This document shows positions 55,246-63,693 of a stretch of 64,000 bases of DNA, in pieces. The DNA is taken from the NCBI RefSeq assembly GCF_017897595.1, contig NZ_JAGKIK010000004.1:124001-188000 (forward strand). Direction: 5' to 3'. Numbering within the stretch: position 1 is the stretch's first letter; each line of letters opens with the position of its first letter. Both the position numbers and the translations under genes were made by a program. The notes under the pieces are model-generated. The model saw only the letters and a program-made list of their open reading frames with translations, was not told where the DNA came from and ran no database searches. Source of the DNA: Aquimarina sp. U1-2. Lineage in GTDB: Bacteria > Bacteroidota > Bacteroidia > Flavobacteriales > Flavobacteriaceae.

Positions 55246-55385
55246 TGAATATCCGTAATCAATCATATCGCACTGTCTCCTCGAGCGCAGTTGAGAGGTT
55301 AGTAAATCCAACAAGCTTAAAATCAGGTCTCGACTGCGCTAGACCAGACATTAAAGTTAATTTTATGATGTATAGCAGATATTCA
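55246..55385. mobile_element. MITE-like element, family A, copy 2
   Basis: 140 bp with ends TGAATATCCG and CAGATATTCA; the right end differs by one base from a perfect inverse. Flanks and centre match 11399-11530 closely. It lies in the 364-bp gap between the epimerase and E1 genes. No TSD could be fixed by eye. Confidence 0.7.
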
Positions 55386-55405
55386 AAAACCATATTTACC
55401 ATCCT

Positions 55406-57412
55406 TTAATATTGCAATACTTCTAATAAGGTTTTTTCTAGACGACATTTACCTAGATATTGATTTTCAAGATTCGTATCGAAAGGAATTGGTGTTTCGA
55501 GGCTAGCCACTCTTTTTACCGGAGCATCCAAAAATTCAAAGCAATTTTCCATTATCAAGGCAGAAATATCTGAAGCTATTCCTCCAAACATAGAATCTTC
55601 TTGTACAATTAATGCTTTACCCGTTTTTTGTACTGAAGTATACAAAGTTTGGGTATCCAATGGCTGCAAAGTTCTTAAATCAATAACTTCGGCTGAAATG
55701 TCTTGATGATTCTCCAATACCTCTAAAACCCAGTGTACACCAGCCCCGTAGCTAATTATAGTAATATCATTGCCATCTCTAAGCGTAGCTGCTTTACCTA
55801 AAGGTAGTGTATAGTATCCATCAGGAACTTCTTGTCGTATACTCCTATATAATGCTTTATGTTCAAAAAACAGCACCGGATTAGGATCTTCAATAGCAGT
55901 AAGTAATAACCCCTTGGCATCATAAGGAAATGCCGGGTAGATTACTTTTAACCCGGGAGTTTTGGTAAACCAAGCCTCGTTGGTCTGACTATGAAAAGGT
56001 CCCGCACCTACACCTGCTCCGCAAGGCATGCGCACTACAACATTCGCTGGCTGTTTCCACCTATAATTTGACTTTGCCAGTAAATTGACAATAGGATTAA
56101 ACCCTGAAGATACAAAATCAGCAAATTGCATTTCAACTATAGCCTTATATCCCTGTATCGAGAGTCCGTAAGCTGTGGCGAGAATAGCAGATTCGCAAAT
56201 AGGCGTATTTCGAACCCGATCTTTACCAAATGTATCTACAAAACCTGTTGTAATTTTAAAAACACCTCCATACTCAGCGATATCTTGTCCCATTAGTATT
56301 AAATTATCGAATCTATTCATAGATTCTTCGAGTCCTTCAGAGATGGCATCAATCAATCGCAGTTCTTTACGTTCTTGAACCTGATTAATTTCAGAATATG
56401 AATGGCTTGCATACACATCAGCTAATTCTTTAGACTGATCAACATCAATAGTTTTTTCAGTATTAGCGAGCTCCCATTGTTCTTCAATTTCAAGCTTGAT
56501 AGCGGCTTGTAATGCTACATCTCTTTCTTTTGATAAGATATAGTTTTTCATCAAAAAATTTTGATAGGTATGTATAGGGTCTTTAGTTTCCCAATGTCGT
56601 AGCAGATCCTGCGGAACATATTTGGTACCACTCGCCTCCTCATGACCCCGCATCCTAAAGGTTTTAAACTCTATCAGTACGGGTCTTGGGTTTTTTCTAA
56701 CACTTTGTGCAATAGTGGCAACATTGTGATATACTTCTATGATATTATTTCCATCTATAATATGAGCTTCTATGCCGTAGCCCAATCCTCGATGTGCCAA
56801 GTGCTCACAATTATATTGTTCTGTTGTGGGGGTAGAAAGGCCATACCCATTATTTTCAATACAAAAAAGAACAGGTAAACTCCATACAGAAGCGATATTC
56901 AAAGCTTCGTGAAAATCTCCTTCACTAGTTCCACCCTCTCCTGTAAATACAGCCGTTATCTTGTTATTCTTTTTTAAAAGATTCGCCAATGCAATGCCAC
57001 TGGCAATGCCCATTTGAGGACCTAAATGAGAAATCATACCTATAATCTTGTACTCTTGTGTTCCAAAATGAAAAGAACGATCCCTACCATTGGTAAACCC
57101 ACTTTTTTTTCCTTGCCATTGTGCAAAAAGCCTGTGTAAAGGGATGTTTCTGGTAATAAACACTCCCAGGTTTCGATGCATGGGCAATATATATTCATCT
57201 TCTTCTAACACAGCAGTTACTCCCACCGAAATTGCTTCTTGACCAATACCACTAAACCATTTTGATATCTTGCCCTGGCGCAATAGCACCAACATTTTCT
57301 CTTCGATCATTCTTGGTTTAAGTATACGCGAATACAATAGAATCAGCTCTTCGTTTGTGTAGTGTTTGCGGTCAAATTGTATGGGTGACTGTTTTTTTGA
57401 AATATGCTCCAT
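55406..57412 (-). CDS. Fused 2-oxo acid dehydrogenase E1 alpha/beta subunits
   Basis: A 668-residue thiamine-diphosphate enzyme. The E1-alpha half (about 15-330) has GQEAISVGV, the TPP motif VFTGEGGTSEGDFHEAL with ENNGYGLST, and RMRGHEEASGTKYVPQD. The E1-beta half (about 350-668) has LMGQDIAEYGGVFKITTGF, ESAILATAYGLSIQGYKAI and the VLFFEHKALYR block. It decarboxylates a 2-oxo acid (branched-chain or pyruvate-like) and passes the acyl to E2; no E2/E3 gene is nearby. The fused layout is common in Bacteroidota. Confidence 0.92.
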   Translation of the reverse strand: MEHISKKQSPIQFDRKHYTNEELILLYSRILKPRMIEEKMLVLLRQGKISKWFSGIGQEAISVGVTAVLEEDEYILPMHRNLGVFITRNIPLHRLFAQWQGKKSGFTNGRDRSFHFGTQEYKIIGMISHLGPQMGIASGIALANLLKKNNKITAVFTGEGGTSEGDFHEALNIASVWSLPVLFCIENNGYGLSTPTTEQYNCEHLAHRGLGYGIEAHIIDGNNIIEVYHNVATIAQSVRKNPRPVLIEFKTFRMRGHEEASGTKYVPQDLLRHWETKDPIHTYQNFLMKNYILSKERDVALQAAIKLEIEEQWELANTEKTIDVDQSKELADVYASHSYSEINQVQERKELRLIDAISEGLEESMNRFDNLILMGQDIAEYGGVFKITTGFVDTFGKDRVRNTPICESAILATAYGLSIQGYKAIVEMQFADFVSSGFNPIVNLLAKSNYRWKQPANVVVRMPCGAGVGAGPFHSQTNEAWFTKTPGLKVIYPAFPYDAKGLLLTAIEDPNPVLFFEHKALYRSIRQEVPDGYYTLPLGKAATLRDGNDITIISYGAGVHWVLEVLENHQDISAEVIDLRTLQPLDTQTLYTSVQKTGKALIVQEDSMFGGIASDISALIMENCFEFLDAPVKRVASLETPIPFDTNLENQYLGKCRLEKTLLEVLQY

Positions 57413-57723
57413 AAGAGAAGGTTTGTTATAAAACTATCTAGTATATGCGTTTAAAAATAATGCATTCAAAAAATGTATTAACTTATATTCACTTCAAAAT
57501 CAAGTATCTCTCGATTATATTCTACAGAACAGGCAAAGCTTTTAAGACATACGATAAACAATACTAATTTAAACTTTTTAATTTAAGCGAAAAACACCGT
57601 TTTTTTAGCAAATTCAAGAAAGTGTAAACCATTTCACAAAATAAATATCAATTATTTTTAAAAACAACGTGATTTTTTTGAAAAATACGCCTAATTTAGT
57701 TTTTCAATTTTAAGATAATCGCA
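57413..57723. other. Divergent intergenic region
   Basis: 311 bp between the E1 gene (minus) and the 2OG oxygenase gene (plus). It is AT-rich. Near matches to TAnnTTTG exist (TAATTTAG upstream of the oxygenase) but none is exact with a TTG at 19 bases. No RNA or gene is seen. Confidence 0.45.
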
Positions 57724-58674
57724 ATGAACAATATACCCAGCGTAGACTTATCAGAATTTTTATCTGACGACCCTTCTAAAAAACAAAAGTTTGTAAATGA
57801 AATAGGCAAAGCATACGAAGAAATTGGTTTTGTTGCTTTGAAAAATCATTTTTTAAGTGATCAACTCGTTCATGATCTTTACAAAGAAATAAAAGCATTT
57901 TTTGATTTACCATTACACGTTAAAGAAAAATATGAAATAGAAGGTCTTGGGGGGCAGCGAGGCTATACTTCTTTCGGAAAAGAACATGCCAAAGGTAAGA
58001 AAGAAGGAGACTTAAAAGAATTCTGGCATTTTGGTCAAGAAGCCGACGATGACGCTAATTTAGAAGAAGATTACCCTGAAAATGTTATAGTAAGTGAGCT
58101 TGAGCATTTTAACGAAACAGGGATGGAAGCTTACAAAATGCTCGAAAAAACCGGAATTTATGTACTTAGGGCTTTGGCACTTTATATAGGTATAGATGAG
58201 CACTACTTTGATCATTGGGCTAGCAACGGAAATAGTATATTAAGACCTATCCATTACCCTCCAATTATGGAAGAACCAAAAGGAGCGGTACGCGCAGGTG
58301 CACATGGAGATATCAATTTGATCACTTTACTCATGGGAGCCTCTACAGGAGGTTTGCAAGTACAAAGAAAAGATGGAGAATGGATTGATGCCATACCGCA
58401 AGAAGACGAACTTGTCATCAATGTCGGAGATATGTTAGAGCGCCATACCAATAATAAATTAAAATCAACCATTCACAGAGTAACTAACCCTCCTAAAGAA
58501 CAATGGAACAAGCCTCGATACTCCATTCCGTTCTTTATGCATCCCCGAAGTGATATGAAACTTAATTGTTTAGAAGAATGTATTACACCAGATAACCCTA
58601 AGCAATATGAAGATATAACCGCTGGTGAATTTTTGCACCAAAGACTAGTTGAAATTGGTTTAATCAAAAAATAG
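57724..58674 (+). CDS. 2-oxoglutarate/Fe(II) oxygenase (isopenicillin N synthase-like)
   Basis: A 316-residue enzyme of the plant/fungal-type 2OG dioxygenase superfamily. The N-terminal DIOX_N domain starts IPSVDLSEFL and contains the turn YEEIGFVALKNH. The iron ligands are His194, Asp196 (AHGDINLITLLMG) and His251 (STIHRV); Arg265-x-Ser267 (RYSIPFF) binds 2-oxoglutarate. All are intact, so it should be active. Substrate unknown. The SUI1 gene follows 4 bp later. Confidence 0.92.
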   Translation: MNNIPSVDLSEFLSDDPSKKQKFVNEIGKAYEEIGFVALKNHFLSDQLVHDLYKEIKAFFDLPLHVKEKYEIEGLGGQRGYTSFGKEHAKGKKEGDLKEFWHFGQEADDDANLEEDYPENVIVSELEHFNETGMEAYKMLEKTGIYVLRALALYIGIDEHYFDHWASNGNSILRPIHYPPIMEEPKGAVRAGAHGDINLITLLMGASTGGLQVQRKDGEWIDAIPQEDELVINVGDMLERHTNNKLKSTIHRVTNPPKEQWNKPRYSIPFFMHPRSDMKLNCLEECITPDNPKQYEDITAGEFLHQRLVEIGLIKK

Positions 58675-58681
58675 CAAAGTG

Positions 58682-59011
58682 ATGGATTTACAGGATCAAT
58701 TAAAAAACCTATTCCCTGATCATTCTTTTGAAGAGTCACAAGATACCCAAAATGATAAAGACAGCATATGGATGCAAGATCACCCTATCATTTGCAAATA
58801 TGAAAAACGAAAAGGCAAACCAATAACTATATTAGAAGGTTACACCGGGGCAGACAAAGATTTTAAGATGTTAGCAAAAGAACTAAAGACAAAACTAAGT
58901 GTAGGTGGTAGTTTTAAAAATGACAGTATTATTATTCAGGGAGATTATAGAGATCAAATCATGGAAATCTTAAAAGAAAAAGGGTTTACTGTAAAACGCG
59001 TAGGAGGATAA
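58682..59011 (+). CDS. SUI1/eIF1-family translation factor (YciH-like)
   Basis: A 109-residue protein from the ATG at 58682 (a GTG one codon upstream at 58679 is possible). The SUI1 fold is the C-terminal 65 residues: GYTGADKDFKMLAKELKTKL, SVGGSFKNDSIIIQGD and YRDQIMEILKEKGFTVKRVG. It resembles bacterial YciH, which affects initiation fidelity at the 30S subunit. Close packing with flanking genes suggests one transcript. Confidence 0.9.
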   Translation: MDLQDQLKNLFPDHSFEESQDTQNDKDSIWMQDHPIICKYEKRKGKPITILEGYTGADKDFKMLAKELKTKLSVGGSFKNDSIIIQGDYRDQIMEILKEKGFTVKRVGG

Positions 59012-59029
59012 TTAAAAAACAGATTAATT

Positions 59030-59968
59030 TTGGGGATACATACGTTACATATTACCAACGGGGACAGCCTTACCCAAAGAATCACACAATTACAACTGGT
59101 ACAAGGAGCTATTGTAACCTGGCGAGAAATGTTTTGTGAAGGTCCTACTGAAATTCATATTGAAACCGCTACTGCAATAGCAAAGAGAAAAGAATTCTTA
59201 AAAAAATATTACAGAATCGAACCTAATGACTACGATGAAAAATTCGTTTCACAATTAAAAATACTTAATGATTCAACGAGTTATAACGAAATTGTTTTAT
59301 GGTTTGAATATGATCTCTTTTGTCATATTAATATGATTGCGGCAATAAGTCTATTATCGCGCAAAGGTATTAGTAATATTCCGGTATACCTTGTTTGTAG
59401 TGGTAGAATTGCCCATGAAAAAAAATTATTTGGACTTGGCGAATTGTCAGACAAACAGCTAAAGCAGCATTATCAAGATAAGAAACTACTAACAATCGAT
59501 GACCTAGAGCTTGCCAAATACATCTGGACATTATATTGTGAATCCAATCCGAAAAAAATTGCTGGCCAAATTAAAAAACATTCATCTTTTGAATATCTTT
59601 CTATATGTCTTCGTGCACATTTGCAACGTTTTCCTAATATGTTAACCGGTCTTAATGTCTTAGAACACAATATCCTGGAAATGGTAAATACCTATCAAAT
59701 TAAAAATATAAAACAATTGATGGGATATGCGCTAGAATATCAGGGATATTATGGATACGGAGATATGCAAATGAAACGGGTATTAGCAAGACTTTTTCAA
59801 TTTCTAGACCAGACAAAAGATCGACTACAACTATCTGAACGTGGAAAATTGGCACTGCAACAAAAGAAAAACTTCTACAATACTCAAATTTTGGACTGGT
59901 ATTATGGTGGTGTAAAAAAATATGATTACCTATATAATAATGAATCCCACAGTTTACTAAAACTATAA
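59030..59968 (+). CDS. DUF1835 family protein
   Basis: A 312-residue protein beginning at a TTG (59030): HTLHITNGDSLTQRITQ is the DUF1835 N-terminal block, followed by VTWREMFCEGPTEIH, IVLWFEYDLFCHINMIAAIS and PVYLVCSG. No ATG is available close to this conserved start, so TTG is favoured. The family is of unknown function and has a beta/alpha N-terminal half with a helical tail. The gene ends one base before the phosphorylase ATG, which indicates coupling. Confidence 0.82.
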   Translation: MGIHTLHITNGDSLTQRITQLQLVQGAIVTWREMFCEGPTEIHIETATAIAKRKEFLKKYYRIEPNDYDEKFVSQLKILNDSTSYNEIVLWFEYDLFCHINMIAAISLLSRKGISNIPVYLVCSGRIAHEKKLFGLGELSDKQLKQHYQDKKLLTIDDLELAKYIWTLYCESNPKKIAGQIKKHSSFEYLSICLRAHLQRFPNMLTGLNVLEHNILEMVNTYQIKNIKQLMGYALEYQGYYGYGDMQMKRVLARLFQFLDQTKDRLQLSERGKLALQQKKNFYNTQILDWYYGGVKKYDYLYNNESHSLLKL

Positions 59969-59969
59969 T

Positions 59970-60842
59970 ATGCCCATAGCAGCGTCTGAACTTATTTTGA
60001 ACAATGATGGTAGTATCTATCACCTTCATCTTAAACCCGAGCATCTTGCAAAAACAGTTATTACTGTAGGTGATCCTGATCGTGTTGATCAAATAACGCA
60101 ATATTTTGATCATATAGAATTTAGTATTCGTAAACGAGAATTTCATACGCAAACCGGAACGTATAAAAACAAAAGAATCACCGTAATATCTACAGGTATT
60201 GGTACCGATAATATTGATATTGTTTTAAATGAATTAGATGCACTGGTGAATATCGATCTAAAAACACGAACTATTAAAAAGAAACATACCGCACTCGATA
60301 TCATTAGAATAGGAACCTCTGGAGCTATGCAAAAAGATATTAAAGTAGATAGTTTTGTGATCTCAAATATAGCCATTGGTTTTGATAACCTTCTTCACTT
60401 TTATGAAAATCAACATGTTTTACATCAGAAGATCGCATCCGCTTTAATCGAACATCTACAATGGAATCTACTTAAACCAATACCATACGTAGTTGCAGGA
60501 GATACTATGTTAATAGCGCATATGAAGAGTGCCGCAACAACCACCGGAATTACAATAACCAATCCAGGGTTTTACGGTCCCCAAAGCAGAATATTACGAT
60601 TACCTTTACAAGATGAAAACCTTTTGAATAAGTTGGTATCATTTTCTTATAAAGAATCGAGAATAACAAACTTAGAAATGGAAACTGCGGGAATTTATGG
60701 TTTATCAAAGCTATTGGGTCATAGAGCAGTTTCCTTAAGCGTAATTCTGGCAAATAGAACTACTGGTAGTTTTAGTAAAAATCCTAAAAAATCGATAGAA
60801 AATATAATAGAATATACTTTAAATAGAATGAACTCATATTGA
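59970..60842 (+). CDS. Nucleoside phosphorylase (uridine phosphorylase-like)
   Basis: A 290-residue PNP/UDP-family enzyme: AKTVITVGDPDRVDQITQYF holds the phosphate-binding GDPDR, GIGTDNIDIVLNELDAL and RIGTSGAMQKDI are the nucleotide-site blocks, and NLEMETAGIYGLSKLL contains the ribose-binding Met-Glu. It cleaves a nucleoside with phosphate, in salvage. It is the last gene of the SUI1-DUF1835 run; a hairpin follows. Confidence 0.9.
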   Translation: MPIAASELILNNDGSIYHLHLKPEHLAKTVITVGDPDRVDQITQYFDHIEFSIRKREFHTQTGTYKNKRITVISTGIGTDNIDIVLNELDALVNIDLKTRTIKKKHTALDIIRIGTSGAMQKDIKVDSFVISNIAIGFDNLLHFYENQHVLHQKIASALIEHLQWNLLKPIPYVVAGDTMLIAHMKSAATTTGITITNPGFYGPQSRILRLPLQDENLLNKLVSFSYKESRITNLEMETAGIYGLSKLLGHRAVSLSVILANRTTGSFSKNPKKSIENIIEYTLNRMNSY

Positions 60843-60847
60843 ACAAA

Positions 60848-60871
60848 AAAATCGCTGATAAAAGCGATTTT
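60848..60871 (+). terminator. Terminator after the phosphorylase gene
   Basis: AAAATCGCT-GATAAA-AGCGATTTT: perfect 9-base arms six bases after the stop, with an A-rich lead and T-rich end typical of rho-independent signals. Confidence 0.75.
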
Positions 60872-60895
60872 GATAGAACTGTTTGTAAAATTAAT

Positions 60896-61047
60896 TGATT
60901 GTACGCTATTATACCTAAAAATTTAACTAAGAAGTCATCCTGAATTCATTTCAGGATCTCATTAAGTTTATTTTCAGTACATTGAGATGAGAAGCTGAAA
61001 CGAGTTCAGCTTGACGCAAACTGTTTAGGTTAGATTACGGATATTCG
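60896..61047 (-). mobile_element. MITE-like repeat family B, inverted copy
   Basis: 152 bp that reads, on the minus strand, from CGAATATCCGTAATCTAACC to the CGTACAATCA end. It matches 14879-15052 apart from a deletion in the GAGTTCAG block. It is bounded by the phosphorylase terminator and the small membrane-protein gene on the minus strand. Confidence 0.65.
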
Positions 61048-61057
61048 TATAAAACTA

Positions 61058-61204
61058 TTATCCGAATAATATTTTGAGACTTATTACTAAATTTGTTACT
61101 AACAACACACCGATAAATATTACAATTCCATTTTCTATAGAATTGTTTTTCAGTTTAGCCACTTTTACGTAGGCATTCATTTTTTGGGGAAAATTCTTTT
61201 TCAT
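61058..61204 (-). CDS. Small single-pass membrane protein
   Basis: A 48-residue open frame: MKKNFPQKMNAYVKVAKLK, then a basic/polar turn, and one hydrophobic helix (about 24-44, NGIVIFIGVLLVTNLVISL). Codon usage is like that of neighbours and the positive-then-hydrophobic layout fits N-in membrane insertion. No family is recognised. It lies upstream of, and divergent from, the substrate-binding-like gene. Confidence 0.5.
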   Translation of the reverse strand: MKKNFPQKMNAYVKVAKLKNNSIENGIVIFIGVLLVTNLVISLKILFG

Positions 61205-61350
61205 AACAATGATGTTTTACGATGTGTTAAAAATTTAAATATGTACTATCTCTTAAAATTTTATGAAGCGAATATATATATTATAATTTTTTTATCGATG
61301 AAAATTACAAAATAATCGATGAAATACACATACTTTTAACTTTTTAGTAT

Positions 61351-62202
61351 ATGACAACCTTAAAAATTGGAGGTGTTCCTGAGCATTTTAACCTACCGTG
61401 GCACCTTTCTATAGAAAATAAAAGCTTTCTAGATCAAAATATCAAACTTGAATGGACAGATTTTCCTGGAGGAACAGGTGCCATGTGTGAAGCTTTGAGA
61501 AACGAAGAAATAGACATAGCTATTATACTAACAGAAGGAATCATTAAAGACATCATCGCTGGTAATCCAAGTAAAATCGTACAGATCTATATTGAAACCC
61601 CACTAATTTGGGGTATACATGTTAGTGCTGCATCTCCCTATAAATATATTTCAGATCTTGAACATGCCAAAGCTGCTATAAGTCGATACGGTTCTGGCTC
61701 TCATTTAATGGCTTATGTAAATGCAAAAAATCAAGAATGGAACACAGATACGCTACAATTTGAAGTGATAAAAAACTTAGACGGCGCAGTCGATGCGTTG
61801 ACCAAAGGTACAGCAGATTATTTTATGTGGGAACATTTTACGACCAAACCCTTGGTAGATCAAGGTGTGTTTAGAAGAATAGACGACTGCCCTACTCCAT
61901 GGCCTTGCTTTGTTATCGCAGTACGAGATGAAATATTGCAACATGACGGCGATACAATCAAAAACGTACTTGACATTATTAATAACTGTTCTCTCAATTT
62001 TAAAAACATACCAGAGATTGACAGAACTTTGTCTGAAACATATCATCAAAAATTGACTGATATTCAAAAATGGTTAGCAATTACAGAATGGAGTCAATCC
62101 ATATTAGAAGAACAAACAATTGCAGAAATTCAAGAACAATTATATGCATTGAATATTATTGACAAAAAATACACATATAAAGATTTAGTCTACAAAATGT
62201 AA
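61351..62202 (+). CDS. Cytoplasmic periplasmic-binding-like protein (NMT1/THI5-like)
   Basis: A 283-residue type 2 binding-protein fold: TLKIGGVPEHFNLPWHLSIE, LEWTDFPGGTGAMCEALRN, IDIAIILTEGIIKD and AKAAISRYGSGSHLMAYV. ADYFMWEHFTTKPLVDQG and RIDDCPTPWPCFVIAV form the second lobe. It has no signal peptide or lipobox, so it is not a normal transporter-binding protein, and no permease or ATPase gene is near. It may be an intracellular binding or enzymatic relative (MqnA/MqnD or THI5-like). Confidence 0.75.
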   Translation: MTTLKIGGVPEHFNLPWHLSIENKSFLDQNIKLEWTDFPGGTGAMCEALRNEEIDIAIILTEGIIKDIIAGNPSKIVQIYIETPLIWGIHVSAASPYKYISDLEHAKAAISRYGSGSHLMAYVNAKNQEWNTDTLQFEVIKNLDGAVDALTKGTADYFMWEHFTTKPLVDQGVFRRIDDCPTPWPCFVIAVRDEILQHDGDTIKNVLDIINNCSLNFKNIPEIDRTLSETYHQKLTDIQKWLAITEWSQSILEEQTIAEIQEQLYALNIIDKKYTYKDLVYKM

Positions 62203-62656
62203 TCAACATACGTATTATTTAACGCTTCAAAAGCTAGTTATACCAGTTCTACTTTAAAATTGTTCAAATAAAAAGCAGTCAGTTTTTGTTTAGACAAAAA
62301 AGAAAGCTCAATTATAGCCGTAACTACGGTTGCTTTTTATGTTGAAGTATCAACGGAAAAAGGCAATTTTTAATGAATAACTTTAAAGTGGAAGTGGTAT
62401 TAAGAATTAATTAAGGATCAAAAAGCAGTATTTGCCGGTAATGATTTGTCAAAAATTTAGTATTGACGTGATACATATGGAATTTTTGAAGTCTAAATTC
62501 TGATAAATCATTAATAATTTAAAATTTATTGGTCAACTACCAGTAAATTTTAAAAAAAATAATACATTTGCAAAACCCTACCCCACAACTAATTATTAAC
62601 GCATAAGCAACCATTTTGAAAGTAATGCATCTAATAATTAAATAAACAAATCTATT
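62203..62656. other. Gene-free region with a dispersed repeat and hairpin
   Basis: 454 bp before the small membrane-protein gene. It includes the second copy of the 50-bp repeat (62238-62287) and a hairpin (GCCGTA-ACT-ACGG, about 62317-62340) running into TTGCTTTTTAT, which may terminate the substrate-binding-like gene. TACATTTG at 62563-62570 could be a -7 element for the small gene, but no TTG lies at the right distance. Confidence 0.5.
62238..62287 (+). repeat. 50-bp dispersed repeat, copy 2
   Basis: Matches the minus strand of 1427-1476 (TTATACCAGTTCTACTTTAA through the AAGCAGTCA block). The match stops after the T-run, where the flanks diverge. Confidence 0.55.
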
Positions 62657-62836
62657 ATGATAACATTTTTACTAATAACACTTGGGCTGGTAGCCTTCAA
62701 TTTTCTTCTACTAAAGTTTAGTATGCAATCAGTTGATACAAAAAAGAAATCTAATACCAAGAAAGTTCAGATTAATAAAGCAGCGGTACAGGATTCTTCT
62801 AAATCAAAAGAAACAGAAATTTCATCTGCGGCATAG
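62657..62836 (+). CDS. Small membrane protein with polar tail
   Basis: A 59-residue frame starting MITFLLITLGLVAFNFLLLK, a membrane helix at the extreme N-terminus. A lysine- and serine-rich cytoplasmic or periplasmic tail follows (DTKKKSNTKKVQINKAAVQD, then SSKSKETEIS). No family is recognised. The N-terminal helix could act as an uncleaved anchor. The gene converges with ung; the stops are four bases apart. Confidence 0.55.
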   Translation: MITFLLITLGLVAFNFLLLKFSMQSVDTKKKSNTKKVQINKAAVQDSSKSKETEISSAA

Positions 62837-62840
62837 ATCA

Positions 62841-63506
62841 TTACCAGTCAATCGTCGAATAACCTTTGTCTTTTAGGTATTTGTTAGTTTGACTAAAATG
62901 TTTGTTACCAAACCAATACCCCCTGTTTGCGCTTAATGGAGAAGGATGCCCTGTAGTAAGTATGCAATGCTTTGCACTATCTATTTTAGCCCCTTTTTTC
63001 TTTGCGAAACCGCCCCATAATAAAAAGACTACATTTTCCTTGTGTTTAGAAACAGCTTCGATCACCGCATCTGTAAAACGTTCCCAGCCTTTGTTTTGAT
63101 GTGATCCCGCTTGATTTGCTCTTACTGTTAAAGTGGCATTAAGTAACAATACTCCTTGCTTCGCCCATCTTTCTAAATCACCGTGAGTTGGAAATGGTTT
63201 CCCCAGATCGGTTTCAATTTCTTTGAAAATATTAATAAGAGAAGGAGGCATAGCAACACCCTGATTCACCGAAAAACATAACCCATTTGCCTGCCCCGCA
63301 CCGTGATAAGGATCCTGACCAATAATAACTACTCGTACATCGTCGAAACTACAATGATCAAAAGCAGCAAAAATATGAGATCCTTTGGGGTAACAACGAT
63401 GGTTACTATATTCTTCTTTTATAAAATTTGCCAACGCTGCGAAATACGGTTTTTCGAATTCTTCATTGAGCTGTTCTTTCCAACCCTCTTCAATATTTAC
63501 ATTCAT
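62841..63506 (-). CDS. ung: Uracil-DNA glycosylase
   Basis: Removes uracil from DNA as the first step of base-excision repair. The 221-residue family 1 enzyme has VVIIGQDPYHGAGQANGL with catalytic Asp65, FLLWGGFAKKKG, and GHPSPLSANRGYWF with catalytic His187. All catalytic features are intact and the length is standard. Confidence 0.97.
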   Translation of the reverse strand: MNVNIEEGWKEQLNEEFEKPYFAALANFIKEEYSNHRCYPKGSHIFAAFDHCSFDDVRVVIIGQDPYHGAGQANGLCFSVNQGVAMPPSLINIFKEIETDLGKPFPTHGDLERWAKQGVLLLNATLTVRANQAGSHQNKGWERFTDAVIEAVSKHKENVVFLLWGGFAKKKGAKIDSAKHCILTTGHPSPLSANRGYWFGNKHFSQTNKYLKDKGYSTIDW

Positions 63507-63693
63507 ATGATTAACAAATACTATTGTAATTATGTACTTTTGCTCTGATTTAATCTAAATTATAACATTATAAAAAAATTGAGAATGTTTTACTACTAAG
63601 CCTATACATAGTTTCAAACTACAACCAATTTTTATACAATGAACTGGTTTAAATGCAAACCGAAGATAACCCAAAAAAACGGGTAAAAAAAGC

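Noticed and set aside
59700..60152. 150-residue minus-strand open frame
   Set aside because: Antisense to DUF1835 and the nucleoside phosphorylase; no independent support.
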